Assembly: GCA_964499285.1 (NCBI GenBank)
Contig: CAZCLA010000015.1
Location: forward strand, 1 to 64,000
Direction: 5' to 3'
DNA length: 64,000 bases
DNA from: JAGFIY01 sp964499285
GTDB lineage: Bacteria; Bacteroidota; Ignavibacteria; Ignavibacteriales; Melioribacteraceae
A program made the translations under genes and the position numbers. This document shows positions 9,408-18,988 of the stretch, piece after piece. Every line of letters begins with the position of its first letter. Position 1 is the stretch's first letter. The notes beneath the pieces were generated by a model. It was not told where the DNA came from and did not search any database. It worked only from the letters and a program-made list of their open reading frames with translations.

Positions 9408-10515
9408 ATGAAGCGTTACCGTTCGATACATTAATAATCAGATCATCTTCCCTTGTACCAAGTTTTTCAAGGTTTGAAAGATCCGTCATAGTAATTATTG
9501 CCTGTCCTACCTTTCTTAAATACTCACTAATCTTTTTAGCTCTGTTCATGTCTAGTTCACCGAAAACATCATCGAGAAGAAAAATAGGTTTTCTTCCCAA
9601 AGCATCTTTGATATAAAAAAACTGTCCGAATCTAAGAGTAATCTGAAACGTTTTATGCTGTCCCTGCGATCCGAATTTTTTCAATTCCATATCGTTAATA
9701 AAAAATATGAAATCGTCCCTATGCGGACCCGCAAGATTAGAAGCTCTTCTTAACTCATCTTCTCTTAATTCGTTTAAAAGTCTTCTGAAACTTTCTTCTA
9801 TTGCTGCAGTATTTTCTTCGCCGTTTAGAAAGAAATATTTAATATCCGGTACTTCATCCTCTGCCATCAATTGGTAATAGGATTTTTGTACATATTTTTT
9901 GTAATCCTCAACAAATCGAATTCTATGCTTTATTATTTCAGTTCCCGTTTTAATTAAGGTTTCAGTCCAAACATCAAGTTGATCGTAAAGACTTTTTGAT
10001 CTTTCTTCCTTTATTTGTGATAAAAGAGATGATCTCTGTCTCAATGTTTTATTGTATTCAAGAAGCAGATCCAAATAAGTTGCGCTGCATTGTGAAAGAA
10101 CAGAATCAACAAACTTTCTTCTGTCGCCGGGATAACCCATGGTGACCGAATGATCAGATTGTGTTAGAGTAACAACTGGAAATTTGCCGATAACTGTTGA
10201 TGCTCTGTAAACATTTTTCTGATCTAAAAAATAATTTTTCTTTTGATTTTCTAAGTCGTAATAAACACGAACTGAGTTACTGGTTAAATCTGAAAAGCTA
10301 CCAATAATTTCGAATCCTTTTTCATCAAACGTTACGGCTTCGCTATCCGAAACTTGGTTTATACTCTTGGTTGTACATAGGTAGTAAATTGCTTCTAAAA
10401 TGGAAGTTTTTCCCTGCCCGTTTCCTCCCACAATATAATTTAAGTTTTCAGAAAAGTTAAGCTTCTTATTTTTGTGTAATCTAAAATTTTTTAGTTCAAT
10501 AAAGTTAATTGTCAT
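9400..10515 (-). CDS. recF: DNA replication and repair protein RecF
   Basis: RecF is an SMC/ABC-like ATPase that helps load RecA at gaps and stalled forks. The 371-residue protein has Walker A (GGNGQGKTS) near residue 33, the ABC signature region (LAGPHRDDF) near 260 and Walker B (IFLLDDVFGELD) near 310. Its ATG at 10515 lies one nucleotide after the dnaN stop, implying translational coupling. Confidence 0.97.
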   Translation of the reverse strand: MTINFIELKNFRLHKNKKLNFSENLNYIVGGNGQGKTSILEAIYYLCTTKSINQVSDSEAVTFDEKGFEIIGSFSDLTSNSVRVYYDLENQKKNYFLDQKNVYRASTVIGKFPVVTLTQSDHSVTMGYPGDRRKFVDSVLSQCSATYLDLLLEYNKTLRQRSSLLSQIKEERSKSLYDQLDVWTETLIKTGTEIIKHRIRFVEDYKKYVQKSYYQLMAEDEVPDIKYFFLNGEENTAAIEESFRRLLNELREDELRRASNLAGPHRDDFIFFINDMELKKFGSQGQHKTFQITLRFGQFFYIKDALGRKPIFLLDDVFGELDMNRAKKISEYLRKVGQAIITMTDLSNLEKLGTREDDLIINVSNGNASYV

Positions 10516-10516
10516 T

Positions 10517-11650
10517 TCAACTATTCAGACGAACAGGCATAAGCAGCATCATTAGTTCCATATTTTCTTTTTGCTCAACAGGAACAACAATTACGGCTTT
10601 TGTTGCCGAATGCAGTTTGAATATTACTTCATTTTCGCCGCCAAGATGATTCAAAATATCATTAACGTAAGCGGAGTTAAAACCTATTTCGAGGTCATTT
10701 CCTTTAAAATCGCAGTTTAAAACTTCATCCCCGCTGGCACCTTTATCAACGTCTTCAGCGGAAATTTCAAGTGTGTTTTCCGAAAGGGAAAATTTAACCT
10801 TTCTTGTGTTGGAGACCGAAAAGAGCATCATTCTTTTTATCGCATCGTGGATATCTTTTGTCTTAATCTTCAACTCAAGTTCGTTTTCCAGAGGAATAAC
10901 GCTGTTATAGTCGGGATATTTTTGACCTATAAGTCTAGTAATCAGTTCAAAATCGGAAAGTATAAACGATACATGTGTTTTATTGAGATAAACTTTAACA
11001 TCTTTCTCGTCTAGAATTTTTGAAAGTACTGTTATCGCTCTTTCTGGAACAACATACTGCTCGTTAAAATCTGTTTTTATGTTTTTATTAAGCAGGTTTG
11101 CTAGCCGGTGTCCGTCAGTTGTTACAAACCTTAAGCCTTCCTCTGTAAACTCAAATAAGGTTCCCATCATAGCAGGACGCATTTCTTCCTTGCTCATTGC
11201 AAATGACGTTTTATCAAATGCGTTTCTGAGCTCGCTTCCATTTATAGAAAATTCGTTAATATCTGCGGCTTTTGTCCCTTCTCCCGGAAAGGATGGAATA
11301 TCAGGATATTCTTCCGGTGGAAGATAACTCAATGTGTATTTACCGGTTTCGGTTTTGAGTAATAATTTTCCAGAATCATTGAAAGAGAAAAGAATTGTTG
11401 TGTCGGTTAGTGATCTTACAACATCGTAAATGAGTTTTGCAGGTATAACTGCTTTGATGTTTTCGTCGGCAACAATATTTAAGGAGGATTTTAAAGAAAT
11501 TTCAAGGTCGGTTGCATATATGGTCAAAAGTCCGTCTTTTATCTCAAATAAAAAGTTCTCTAAGATAGGCATCGGTGTCCTTGTAGGTACGGCTGGAATT
11601 ATCTTTGTGAGTAGTTTTTCGAGATCTTTGCTGTTGACCTTAAATTCCAT
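10517..11650 (-). CDS. dnaN: DNA polymerase III sliding clamp (beta subunit)
   Basis: This is the processivity clamp of the replicative polymerase, 377 residues with three DNA-clamp folds. Recognisable segments are IPAVPTRTPMPILENFL, a central TDGHRLANL and a C-terminal MPVRLNS. A TTG at 11662 could also be used, but the ATG at 11650 has GGAGG 5-6 nt upstream and gives the usual N-terminus MEFKVNSKDLEKLL, so it is chosen. It is in an operon with recF. Confidence 0.97.
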   Translation of the reverse strand: MEFKVNSKDLEKLLTKIIPAVPTRTPMPILENFLFEIKDGLLTIYATDLEISLKSSLNIVADENIKAVIPAKLIYDVVRSLTDTTILFSFNDSGKLLLKTETGKYTLSYLPPEEYPDIPSFPGEGTKAADINEFSINGSELRNAFDKTSFAMSKEEMRPAMMGTLFEFTEEGLRFVTTDGHRLANLLNKNIKTDFNEQYVVPERAITVLSKILDEKDVKVYLNKTHVSFILSDFELITRLIGQKYPDYNSVIPLENELELKIKTKDIHDAIKRMMLFSVSNTRKVKFSLSENTLEISAEDVDKGASGDEVLNCDFKGNDLEIGFNSAYVNDILNHLGGENEVIFKLHSATKAVIVVPVEQKENMELMMLLMPVRLNS

Positions 11651-12000
11651 TTTTACCTCCAAAATTAAAAGAGAAATATACCAAATAAAGCCAGATTAAG
11701 CAATCTTTTCAAGGGTTTCCACGTTTTTACGTTTCCTTAATAATGTATTTAGGAAATTAATTTATTTAACAGATTATAATAAGTCTGTGGATATGTTGAT
11801 ATACCAATTTTTATTTAATTTTCGAATAAAATCGGGGAAAATAAAAATTCCTTAATGTGGAAAACTTGTAGATAATTTCGGGTTAATAACAGAGCAGAAA
11901 TTAAACTGAATTTATCAACTATTATCTACAAAGTTATCAACAACTTTTTATTCGAAATGTGGAAAAATATTTTCTGATAGAAATAGAGTAAGAGAGAAAT
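11651..12000. other. probable oriC, part 1 (dnaA-dnaN intergenic DnaA-box cluster)
   Basis: This 350-bp A+T-rich gap contains at least six DnaA-box-like 9-mers. Three are in one orientation: TGTGGATAT 11786, TGTTGATAT 11794 and TGTAGATAA 11867. Three face them: TTATCAACT 11912, TTATCTACA 11922 and TTATCAACA 11934. There are also TGTGGAAAA copies at 11856 and 11958. The T/A-rich stretch at 11750-11850 could be the unwinding element. The dnaN promoter must also lie here. Confidence 0.75.
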
Positions 12001-13416
12001 TTAAGCGGCTGAAAGTTCTATTTTGCTTTTAATTTTTGCAATGGTCTCTTTCAAGGCAGCATCATTCGAAATCAATTGCTCAATAGTATTAAAAGCATGA
12101 ATTACGGTTGAATGATCTCTTCCGCCAAAATGGAGACCTATTGTTTTTAAAGAGGAGGTCGTTAGTTTTTTCGAGAGATACATAGCAATTTGTCTTGCGA
12201 GAACAATCTCTTTTTTACGGTTTTTTTCGCGGACTTTGTTTTCTTCCAATTTGAAAAACGAGCAGACTTCTTTGGTTATTGTTTCTATAGAAATATTCGT
12301 TTTAACCTGGGTTGAAATTTCTTTTACTACCTTTTTTGCAAGTTCAAATTCTATTTCCTGTGAGTTCAGCGAAGAACTTGCGAGCAACTTAATTAAACAT
12401 CCTTCAAGCTCTCTGATATTTGAAGTAATGTTTAAGGCAATATATTCCATAATCTCATTGGATAATTTAATTCCGTATGCTTCGCTTTTGTTTTTTAGGA
12501 TTGCTACTCTTGTTTCGAAGTCGGGCGGCTGAATGTCGGCAGTCAATCCCCACTGGAAACGAGAAATCAAGCGCTCGTTCAATCCTTTCAAATCTTTAGG
12601 AGGCTTATCGCTTGAAAGGATTATCTGTTTTCCGGATTGATGAAGAATGTTGAATATCTGAAAAAACAGATCCTGCGTACGCTCTCTTCCGGAAAGAAAT
12701 TGAATGTCATCAATTATCAAAACATCCATCGTTTTGTAGAAATGCGAAAATTCATTTACAGAATCATTTTGAATTGCATCGACAAACTCAACCGTAAATG
12801 TATCCATCGAAAGATAGATTGCTTTTTTGTTGGGGTGCCTGTCTATTATCTGGTTTCCGATTGCCTGTATTAAATGAGTTTTTCCGAGACCGACACCGCC
12901 GTAAATAAAAAACGGATTAAATGAAGTTTCCCCAGGGTTGTCGCTTATGGCAATAGCAGCAGCTCTTGCAAGCTGATTTCCCTCGCCTTTAATGAAATTA
13001 TCAAATTTATATCTTGGGTTTAAATGGGGATCAAAAATCTGTTTATTGTTAGATGACACAACATGATTGGCAGCAGTTTTCTTTTCTTCTTCTTTTCTTG
13101 CTATCTCATCCATTAAATCAAGCTGTTCGCTTTTGTCTTCAACAATCGAATAAGTAATTTTTGCATTTTCGTCTATAGAAGAGACTAAAGCTTTCTTTAA
13201 AATTGTGCTGTAATGTTCTTCAATCCAATCAATAAAAAATTCACTGGGAACTTCAACTTTTAATGCGGAATCAGCAAGACTAATTGGTTTAATAGGAAGG
13301 AACCAAGTGTTGTAGGTTATCTGCGGAACGTTTTTCTTAATTATAGTTAAACAGTCTTTCCAAATTTCTTTATGATCTTTTTGAACAGGAGAAGAGTTAG
13401 CCAGCAAAATATCCAT
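12001..13416 (-). CDS. dnaA: chromosomal replication initiator DnaA
   Basis: DnaA is the AAA+ ATPase that opens oriC. The 471-residue protein has domain I (WKDCLTIIKKNVPQITYNTWFLPI) and a Lys/Glu-rich linker. Its AAA+ domain carries Walker A GGVGLGKTHL, Walker B VLIIDDIQFLSG and the arginine finger region LISRFQWGL. The domain IV helix-turn-helix signature is HFGGRDHSTVIHA. The start is ATG at 13416. It is transcribed away from the upstream box cluster, towards dnaN. Confidence 0.98.
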   Translation of the reverse strand: MDILLANSSPVQKDHKEIWKDCLTIIKKNVPQITYNTWFLPIKPISLADSALKVEVPSEFFIDWIEEHYSTILKKALVSSIDENAKITYSIVEDKSEQLDLMDEIARKEEEKKTAANHVVSSNNKQIFDPHLNPRYKFDNFIKGEGNQLARAAAIAISDNPGETSFNPFFIYGGVGLGKTHLIQAIGNQIIDRHPNKKAIYLSMDTFTVEFVDAIQNDSVNEFSHFYKTMDVLIIDDIQFLSGRERTQDLFFQIFNILHQSGKQIILSSDKPPKDLKGLNERLISRFQWGLTADIQPPDFETRVAILKNKSEAYGIKLSNEIMEYIALNITSNIRELEGCLIKLLASSSLNSQEIEFELAKKVVKEISTQVKTNISIETITKEVCSFFKLEENKVREKNRKKEIVLARQIAMYLSKKLTTSSLKTIGLHFGGRDHSTVIHAFNTIEQLISNDAALKETIAKIKSKIELSAA

Positions 13417-13843
13417 CCTTTAGTTATCCACAAATTAGATTTTCTAAAAACCCCGCCATCAGTAAGCGTTGGGGACCTAAACAAAATTCATTAAATGTTT
13501 ATTAACAACTTATCCACATTAAATAGACAGCCGCAAACCACGGTAAACAAACAAGTTACAATCCCCTTTTTATGTAATTGCACAAATTCTAAGGAAATTT
13601 GCAGAGATTTCTTAATGACCAAAACAGCGTGAAACGTTTCACGATTTTTAGTTATTAACAAGTTATCAACAGGTAGTTTTTTGTCTTTCATGGTGCGGTG
13701 AAAATATGATTTTCCGATTATGAGTGCAAATTAAATTTGCATGTTTTTTATAACTCGTTGAAAAATAATTAGATAAACTTTTTGTTAATAACTAACTTTG
13801 GTTCGATTAATTTTGATTAAATGTCCACAAAAAGGAAAACATT
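13417..13843. other. probable oriC, part 2 / dnaA promoter region with DnaA boxes
   Basis: This 427-bp non-coding stretch lies between divergent dnaA and the epimerase gene. It holds two perfect DnaA boxes (TTATCCACA at 13424-13432 and 13510-13518) and TTATCAACA at 13663-13671. It also has a 16-bp perfect palindrome at 13628-13643 and a 17-bp inverted repeat (TGCAAATT-A-AATTTGCA, 13725-13741) followed by a T-run. Together with the dnaN-side cluster it gives a bipartite origin around dnaA. A 66-codon ORF here is not credible as a gene. Confidence 0.7.
13628..13643. promoter_or_regulatory. 16-bp perfect palindrome CGTGAAACGTTTCACG in the origin region
   Basis: The sequence is fully self-complementary. 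It consists of the parS half-sites GTGAAAC and GTTTCAC in the opposite order to the classical ParB site (TGTTTCACGTGAAACA). It could be a divergent ParB/Noc-type site or a repressor operator for dnaA. The binding protein is unknown. Confidence 0.5.
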
Positions 13844-14773
13844 TTGAAGATAGTAATTGCCGGAGGCGTCGGTTTTATAGGAAGCAATCTTGCATGTTAT
13901 TTTGCCGAGAAAGGAGAAGACGTTCTTGTTCTTGATAACCTGAGAACAGGAAGAAAAGAGAACATAAATGGTTTCAATAATATCAGATTTGTTGAAGGAT
14001 CAATTACCGATAAAAAATTGGTTGAAGAAAATCTTTATGGAGCGGATGTTGTTTTTAATATGGCTGCCTTAGTCTCCGTTCCGGAATCAGTTGATAAACC
14101 TTTAGAAACCGTTGAAATAAACACAAAGGGTGTAATAAACCTGTTGGATGCATGTTTGAAGCACAATGTTAAGAAAATTGTGCTTTCAAGTTCCGCTGCA
14201 ATTTATGGAAATAATCCCGAGCTCCCTAAACGGACAAATATGTTTCCCGAACCCGTCTCTCCTTATGCTATTACAAAACTTAGCGGAGAATATTTCTTAA
14301 ATCTTTATACGAAAGAGCATGACTTAAATACGGTAAGTCTTCGATATTTTAATGTTTACGGACCGAAACAAGACCCCAAAAGTCAATACGCTGCCGCCAT
14401 ACCTATTTTTATTGAGCGAGCTCTAAAAAATAAAGAAATTATAATCTACGGCGACGGGCAACAGACACGCGATTTTATTTTTATAGATGATGTTGTAAAG
14501 GCAAACGTATCAGCATTTGAGAAACTTAATGTAACAGGAGTTTATAATGTTGCAAACGGAGAATCTATTACCATTTTGGAGTTAGCCCAAAAAATTATTC
14601 AAGCAACAAATTCCAAAAGTGAAATAAAATTTAGCCATGAAAGAAAAGGAGACGTTAAACACAGCCTTGCTTCGATTGATGAAACTAAAGAAAAACTCGG
14701 ATTTAAACCTTCTGTAACACTAGAAGAAGGTCTTTTCAAAACAATAAAGTATTTCGAAACCAGGTTGAGATGA
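13844..14773 (+). CDS. NAD-dependent epimerase/dehydratase (UDP-glucose 4-epimerase-like extended SDR)
   Basis: This 309-residue extended short-chain dehydrogenase acts on nucleotide sugars. The Rossmann motif is GGVGFIGSN at the N-terminus, catalytic Ser is in SSSAAIYG, and the Tyr/Lys pair is in SPYAITK. RYFNVYGP and GDGQQTRDFIFIDDV are typical of GalE and UDP-glucuronate epimerases. The start appears to be TTG at 13844 with AAGGAAA upstream. Its stop overlaps the next gene by ATGA. Exact sugar specificity cannot be read from sequence. Confidence 0.9.
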   Translation: MKIVIAGGVGFIGSNLACYFAEKGEDVLVLDNLRTGRKENINGFNNIRFVEGSITDKKLVEENLYGADVVFNMAALVSVPESVDKPLETVEINTKGVINLLDACLKHNVKKIVLSSSAAIYGNNPELPKRTNMFPEPVSPYAITKLSGEYFLNLYTKEHDLNTVSLRYFNVYGPKQDPKSQYAAAIPIFIERALKNKEIIIYGDGQQTRDFIFIDDVVKANVSAFEKLNVTGVYNVANGESITILELAQKIIQATNSKSEIKFSHERKGDVKHSLASIDETKEKLGFKPSVTLEEGLFKTIKYFETRLR

Positions 14774-15756
14774 AAAAGAAAGTTCTAATTGTTTTCTGCG
14801 GCGGAACCTTTTCAATGAAAATAGACGAAGAAACCGGCGGGGCAATTCCTCATTACAGTGGAAAAGATTTGCTTGAAAAAATTCCCGACGCAGAAGAACT
14901 GGCAGAAATTTCTCTCTTCCAGTTTGGAAACTTTCCTGGACCTCATATGCTCCCTGAAACTATGCTCGATCTTTCTAAAAAAATAGATGAGTTCATTCAA
15001 TCGGGAAAATATGACGGTATTGTTGTAACTCACGGAACAGATACGTTAGAAGAAACAGCCTACCTACTTGATCTTACAATTAAAACAGAAAAACCAATAG
15101 TTGTTATCGGTGCGATGAAAACAAGCAGCGAACCGGATTGGGATGGTCCTCGTAATCTGATTGATGCAATACATATTATTAACAGCGACAATAGCAACAA
15201 CATGGGTGTTCTCGTCTGTCTAAACGGAGAAATAAACGCAGCAAGTGAGGTGACAAAAACTCATACTGATGATATAGAAACCTTTCACAGCCTTGATTTC
15301 GGAGCCCTGGGAGTCGTGGATCGAGGAAGGGTGATATTTAATCGCGCACCAAGAAAACTAGAGTTGATACCGACAGAAAAAATTAACGCAAATGTTGATC
15401 TTATTAAGACATTTGCCGGAATGGATGATAAGTTCTTTAAGTTCTCGGCAGACAGCGGAATAGACGCAATTGTTGTTGAAGCAATGGGAGTAGGCAATGT
15501 ACCGCCAAATGCTTTTAACGGGATTAAGTATGCGAGGGAAAAGGGAATTATTGTTCTGCTAGTTTCGCGCTGTCCGATGGGTAACACGCTTGATAAGTAC
15601 AGCTACCCCGGTGCTGGAAAATGGCTAAAGAAAGAAGGTGTGATATTTACAGACTACCTTAACGGACAAAAAGCAAGAATTAAGCTTATGCTCTGTCTCG
15701 GAAAAACCAAAAAGTTAGATGAATTGAAAAAGCTTTTTAAAAGCACGATTATATAG
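14770..15756 (+). CDS. asparaginase family protein
   Basis: This 328-residue L-asparaginase-type amidohydrolase has the nucleophile Thr in CGGTFSM and the second catalytic segment in THGTDTLEE. GAMKTSSEPDWDGPRNL is also typical of the type I/II family. There is no signal peptide, so it is probably cytoplasmic. The ATG overlaps the epimerase stop (ATGA), implying co-transcription. Substrate (Asn versus Gln or other amides) is not determinable. Confidence 0.9.
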   Translation: MKKKVLIVFCGGTFSMKIDEETGGAIPHYSGKDLLEKIPDAEELAEISLFQFGNFPGPHMLPETMLDLSKKIDEFIQSGKYDGIVVTHGTDTLEETAYLLDLTIKTEKPIVVIGAMKTSSEPDWDGPRNLIDAIHIINSDNSNNMGVLVCLNGEINAASEVTKTHTDDIETFHSLDFGALGVVDRGRVIFNRAPRKLELIPTEKINANVDLIKTFAGMDDKFFKFSADSGIDAIVVEAMGVGNVPPNAFNGIKYAREKGIIVLLVSRCPMGNTLDKYSYPGAGKWLKKEGVIFTDYLNGQKARIKLMLCLGKTKKLDELKKLFKSTII

Positions 15757-15761
15757 AGTGT

Positions 15762-16607
15762 ATGGAAAAAGTAATTCTTCATAAGTATTTAAATTTCGAG
15801 CACGGAAAAGATGTTCTATTAAAACAAAAGCTAAAGGCTTCTCTTCCCACAAAATTAAATGACCCATTCGAGTTTTTGCCTCAATCAACTGGAGTCTGGA
15901 CACTTAGAAAAACAAAAAAATTTTTAAAGGATAAGGACAGACAAAATAGAATGTTTGAAGACCAAAAAAAAAGAGGGGTCGTAATAACAAAGAAGAAATT
16001 TAAAGAACAATTGAAAAATCTGGATTATGCCAAAGATCTTTTAGAAAGATTTAATAAGCATGTTCGCTGGGAAGATATTCTAATGTTGAAGAATAACGCT
16101 GACAAATATATTCGGTTTATTAGTTTTTCTTCAGATAGGGCAAAATGGACAGACGAAATCCTTATGTGGTCTCATTATAGTAACAATCACACTGGGATTA
16201 GAATTCATTTTGATTCGGAAATCATTAAGAAAAACCCAAAATTCGATCTTAAGGAAATCAATTACTCAAAGACTCGACCAGAGGTTGATTTAACATTAGA
16301 GAACAACAACTATAAATTTATGAATCAAATTATTACAACGATGTCAACTAAAGCGACATGTTGGGAGTATGAAAAAGAATATCGTCTTTTCGTTGATCCT
16401 ACAATTTGTAAAAAAGATAACACAAATGATTTCTGGTTCGTAAAGATACCATTAGAAAGTATAAAAAGGGTCGATGTTGGTTTTATGAACGACAAGAACA
16501 TCAATAGTATAAATGAACTATCAAAACAAAACACATTCAGTTCAATCAGGTTCTTTAAGTCACAGTTGAATGAGAAGGAATATAAGCTAGATTATATTCC
16601 TCTTTAA
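15762..16607 (+). CDS. DUF2971 domain protein
   Basis: This 281-residue soluble protein has an N-terminal LKASLPTKLNDPFEF segment and a central LMWSHYSNNHTGIRIHFD segment, the hallmarks of DUF2971, a family without established function. It is very Lys-rich and A+T-rich compared with its neighbours. It sits 5 nt after the asparaginase gene and has no operon logic with it. Members are often found singly in accessory regions, so lateral origin is possible. Confidence 0.8.
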   Translation: MEKVILHKYLNFEHGKDVLLKQKLKASLPTKLNDPFEFLPQSTGVWTLRKTKKFLKDKDRQNRMFEDQKKRGVVITKKKFKEQLKNLDYAKDLLERFNKHVRWEDILMLKNNADKYIRFISFSSDRAKWTDEILMWSHYSNNHTGIRIHFDSEIIKKNPKFDLKEINYSKTRPEVDLTLENNNYKFMNQIITTMSTKATCWEYEKEYRLFVDPTICKKDNTNDFWFVKIPLESIKRVDVGFMNDKNINSINELSKQNTFSSIRFFKSQLNEKEYKLDYIPL

Positions 16608-16614
16608 TAAACCG

Positions 16615-18912
16615 CTATTCTACAACAACCTCATCCACAAACAGCCAGGCTTTTCCTCCTTCGGCGTAATGTCCTTTTGGGTTCTCACCTATGTTTTTAG
16701 CAATAATTTTTATCTGCTTGGTTTTGAGATTGTCAAAATCAGCGGAAAATGTTTTTATCTCGATCTTTCCATATTCAACAGGGTGCTCGTTATCAACTCG
16801 TTTAACAAGATCGAAATTGCTGCCGTCAGTTGAAGCATAAATCTCAACATATCTCGGAAGAAAGATCCAGGACAAAATTTTATTTAAGAACCTGACACTT
16901 ATTTTTTTTACGTCTGTTTCGCTTTCTAAATTAATGGTAACATCAAAATCGTTTTCCTGAAATCCTTGCCAGGTTCCGTCAGTATGAGAAGTTGAACCGA
17001 GGATACCATCAACCAACCCATAATTTCCTCCGCCGGAATAGTTTTCGCTGTAAGAAAAGCTATATGTTACATCTTTTGAAAAAGCCTTGTTCTCCGGCAG
17101 AGAAAAACTGTTTCTTTTTCCCATTTGTTTTTCGCCGTCAAACAATGCAAAGTAAATAGTTTCCCCGGGATTTATCAGAATAGGTTGTGAATAGTTAAAC
17201 CAATTAGTGCTGTTTTCTTCTTTACCAAACTTAATTTGGAAAAAATCAAGTTCTGTTTTTAAGTCGAGCATTACCGACATCTCTTTCTCATCAAAGAATG
17301 TTTCCGCCCAAACGGAAAACAAACTCTTAGAATAATTTATTTCCGCTGCATCATATCTTAAAAATTGAGTCTTAAGTCTATCAACAAAATTGCACAGATC
17401 TTTTTTCTCCGGTCTGCTCCACCCTACTTCAGCCATTGCAGCAATGCGAGGGAACACCATGTATTCTACGTGTTTTTCTTTATCCATATATTCTGTCCAA
17501 ACATTTCCTTGAACTCCGAGTATGTGTTTAGACTCTTCTGAATTCAAAGTATCCGGAACAGGTTCGTAGTTATAAACCTTGCTTAAAGGAACGTAGCCGC
17601 CTATCGCAGTCGGCTCATTTTGGGGAGCAGATTGATAATAGTCTAAATAACAGTTTGATGTAGGAGTCATAATAACATCGTGACCACTTTGAGCAGCTGC
17701 AATTCCGCCAAGAATTCCCCGCCAAGACATTACTGTTGCTCCGGGAGCCAATCCTCCTTCTAAAATTTCATCCCAACCAATTATTTCTTTCCCTTTCGAA
17801 TTTAATAATTCCTCAATTCGTTTAATGAAATAGGATTGAAGTTCGTGCTCATCTTTTAAATCGGCATCCCGAATACGTTTTTGACAAAGAGAGCAATCAC
17901 TCCATCTTTCTTTTGGAGCCTCATCACCGCCGATATGAATATACTTTGATGGAAACAACTCTATAACTTCTGAAAGAACATTTTCAAGAAACGCAAAGGT
18001 TTCTTCTTTTCCGGCACAAAAAATGTCAGGGAAAACTCCCCATGTGGTTGCCGGTTCAAAAGGACCGCCTGTACATGAAAGTTCCGGATAAGCCGAAAGT
18101 GCAGCCAGCGAATGACCAGGCAGTTCAATTTCGGGAATAACAGTTATGAATCTGCTTTCTGCATAATCGACCACTTCTTTTATTTCATCTTGAGTATAAA
18201 AACCGCCGTAAGCTTTACCATCGCCCATTGTTTCTTTTCTCGTTGATCCGATTTCAGTAAGCTTGGGATATTTTTTTATTTCAATTCTCCAGCCTTGATC
18301 TTCGGTTAAGTGCCAGTGAAATGTGTTCATTTTGTGCATTGCCAAATAGTCGATGTATTTTTTTATGAACTCGACAGGAAAGAAATGACGACAGACATCC
18401 AAATGCATTCCGCGGTATGAAAAACGCGGGGTATCTTCTATTACAACTTTTGGTAGGCGCCAAGCGATATTTTTATTAGGAGCGCTGGAATAAATTTGTG
18501 GAGGGAAAAGTTGAAGCATGGATTGAATTCCGTAAAAAAGTCCGCGTGGAGTTTTGGCGCTTACTTTTATTTCGTCATCTATCTCAAGTTTATAATACTC
18601 ATCGTTTTTAAATTCATCGGAAATAAAAAGAATAAGTTTTACAGCATTGTTCGATTCGATCGTTCCTTCTCTTATAAGATCAATGTCTGCAGCAGTCTTG
18701 ATTCTCCGGCCCAAATAGCTTATCAAATAGTTCATTTCCTTGGAGGTTTTGTTCTTGGAAACAATAATTTGATCGGGAATCTCTAAATAGCCCTGCTGCG
18801 CATTAACATCTACGGGATTAGGTATAATGTTAATCATTATTTTTTCTTCTTTGGAACAGTTAGCAAAAATTAAAAGCGGAAGAATAATCAAAAACGTTTT
18901 TAAATTTTTCAT
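16615..18912 (-). CDS. beta-N-acetylhexosaminidase (GH20), lipoprotein
   Basis: This 765-residue glycoside hydrolase family 20 enzyme releases terminal GlcNAc/GalNAc from chitin-like or glycan substrates. A lipobox (LIFANC) at about residue 19 predicts membrane anchoring. The GH20b N-domain precedes a catalytic barrel with RGMHLDVCRHFFPVE, HWHLTEDQGWRIEI and the acid/substrate-assist pair Asp-Glu in IHIGGDEAP. The last 150 or so residues (NYGLVDGILGS..., VEIYASTDGSNF) resemble an F5/8-type carbohydrate-binding module. It is monocistronic. Confidence 0.93.
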   Translation of the reverse strand: MKNLKTFLIILPLLIFANCSKEEKIMINIIPNPVDVNAQQGYLEIPDQIIVSKNKTSKEMNYLISYLGRRIKTAADIDLIREGTIESNNAVKLILFISDEFKNDEYYKLEIDDEIKVSAKTPRGLFYGIQSMLQLFPPQIYSSAPNKNIAWRLPKVVIEDTPRFSYRGMHLDVCRHFFPVEFIKKYIDYLAMHKMNTFHWHLTEDQGWRIEIKKYPKLTEIGSTRKETMGDGKAYGGFYTQDEIKEVVDYAESRFITVIPEIELPGHSLAALSAYPELSCTGGPFEPATTWGVFPDIFCAGKEETFAFLENVLSEVIELFPSKYIHIGGDEAPKERWSDCSLCQKRIRDADLKDEHELQSYFIKRIEELLNSKGKEIIGWDEILEGGLAPGATVMSWRGILGGIAAAQSGHDVIMTPTSNCYLDYYQSAPQNEPTAIGGYVPLSKVYNYEPVPDTLNSEESKHILGVQGNVWTEYMDKEKHVEYMVFPRIAAMAEVGWSRPEKKDLCNFVDRLKTQFLRYDAAEINYSKSLFSVWAETFFDEKEMSVMLDLKTELDFFQIKFGKEENSTNWFNYSQPILINPGETIYFALFDGEKQMGKRNSFSLPENKAFSKDVTYSFSYSENYSGGGNYGLVDGILGSTSHTDGTWQGFQENDFDVTINLESETDVKKISVRFLNKILSWIFLPRYVEIYASTDGSNFDLVKRVDNEHPVEYGKIEIKTFSADFDNLKTKQIKIIAKNIGENPKGHYAEGGKAWLFVDEVVVE

Positions 18913-18988
18913 TTTTTTAGAATTAATTTTTATAAGAGAACGAGAGAATTCAACATGTAATTTTTAATTAATAATTGAATTAACGGAA

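Noticed and set aside
13491..13691. 66-codon minus-strand ORF upstream of dnaA
   Set aside because: It overlaps DnaA boxes and the 16-bp palindrome, has no recognisable domain, and the region is better explained as origin/promoter.
16160..16210. DUF2971 gene as part of a new antiphage system
   Set aside because: It has no neighbouring nuclease, ATPase or other defence-type gene; the flanks are metabolic genes.
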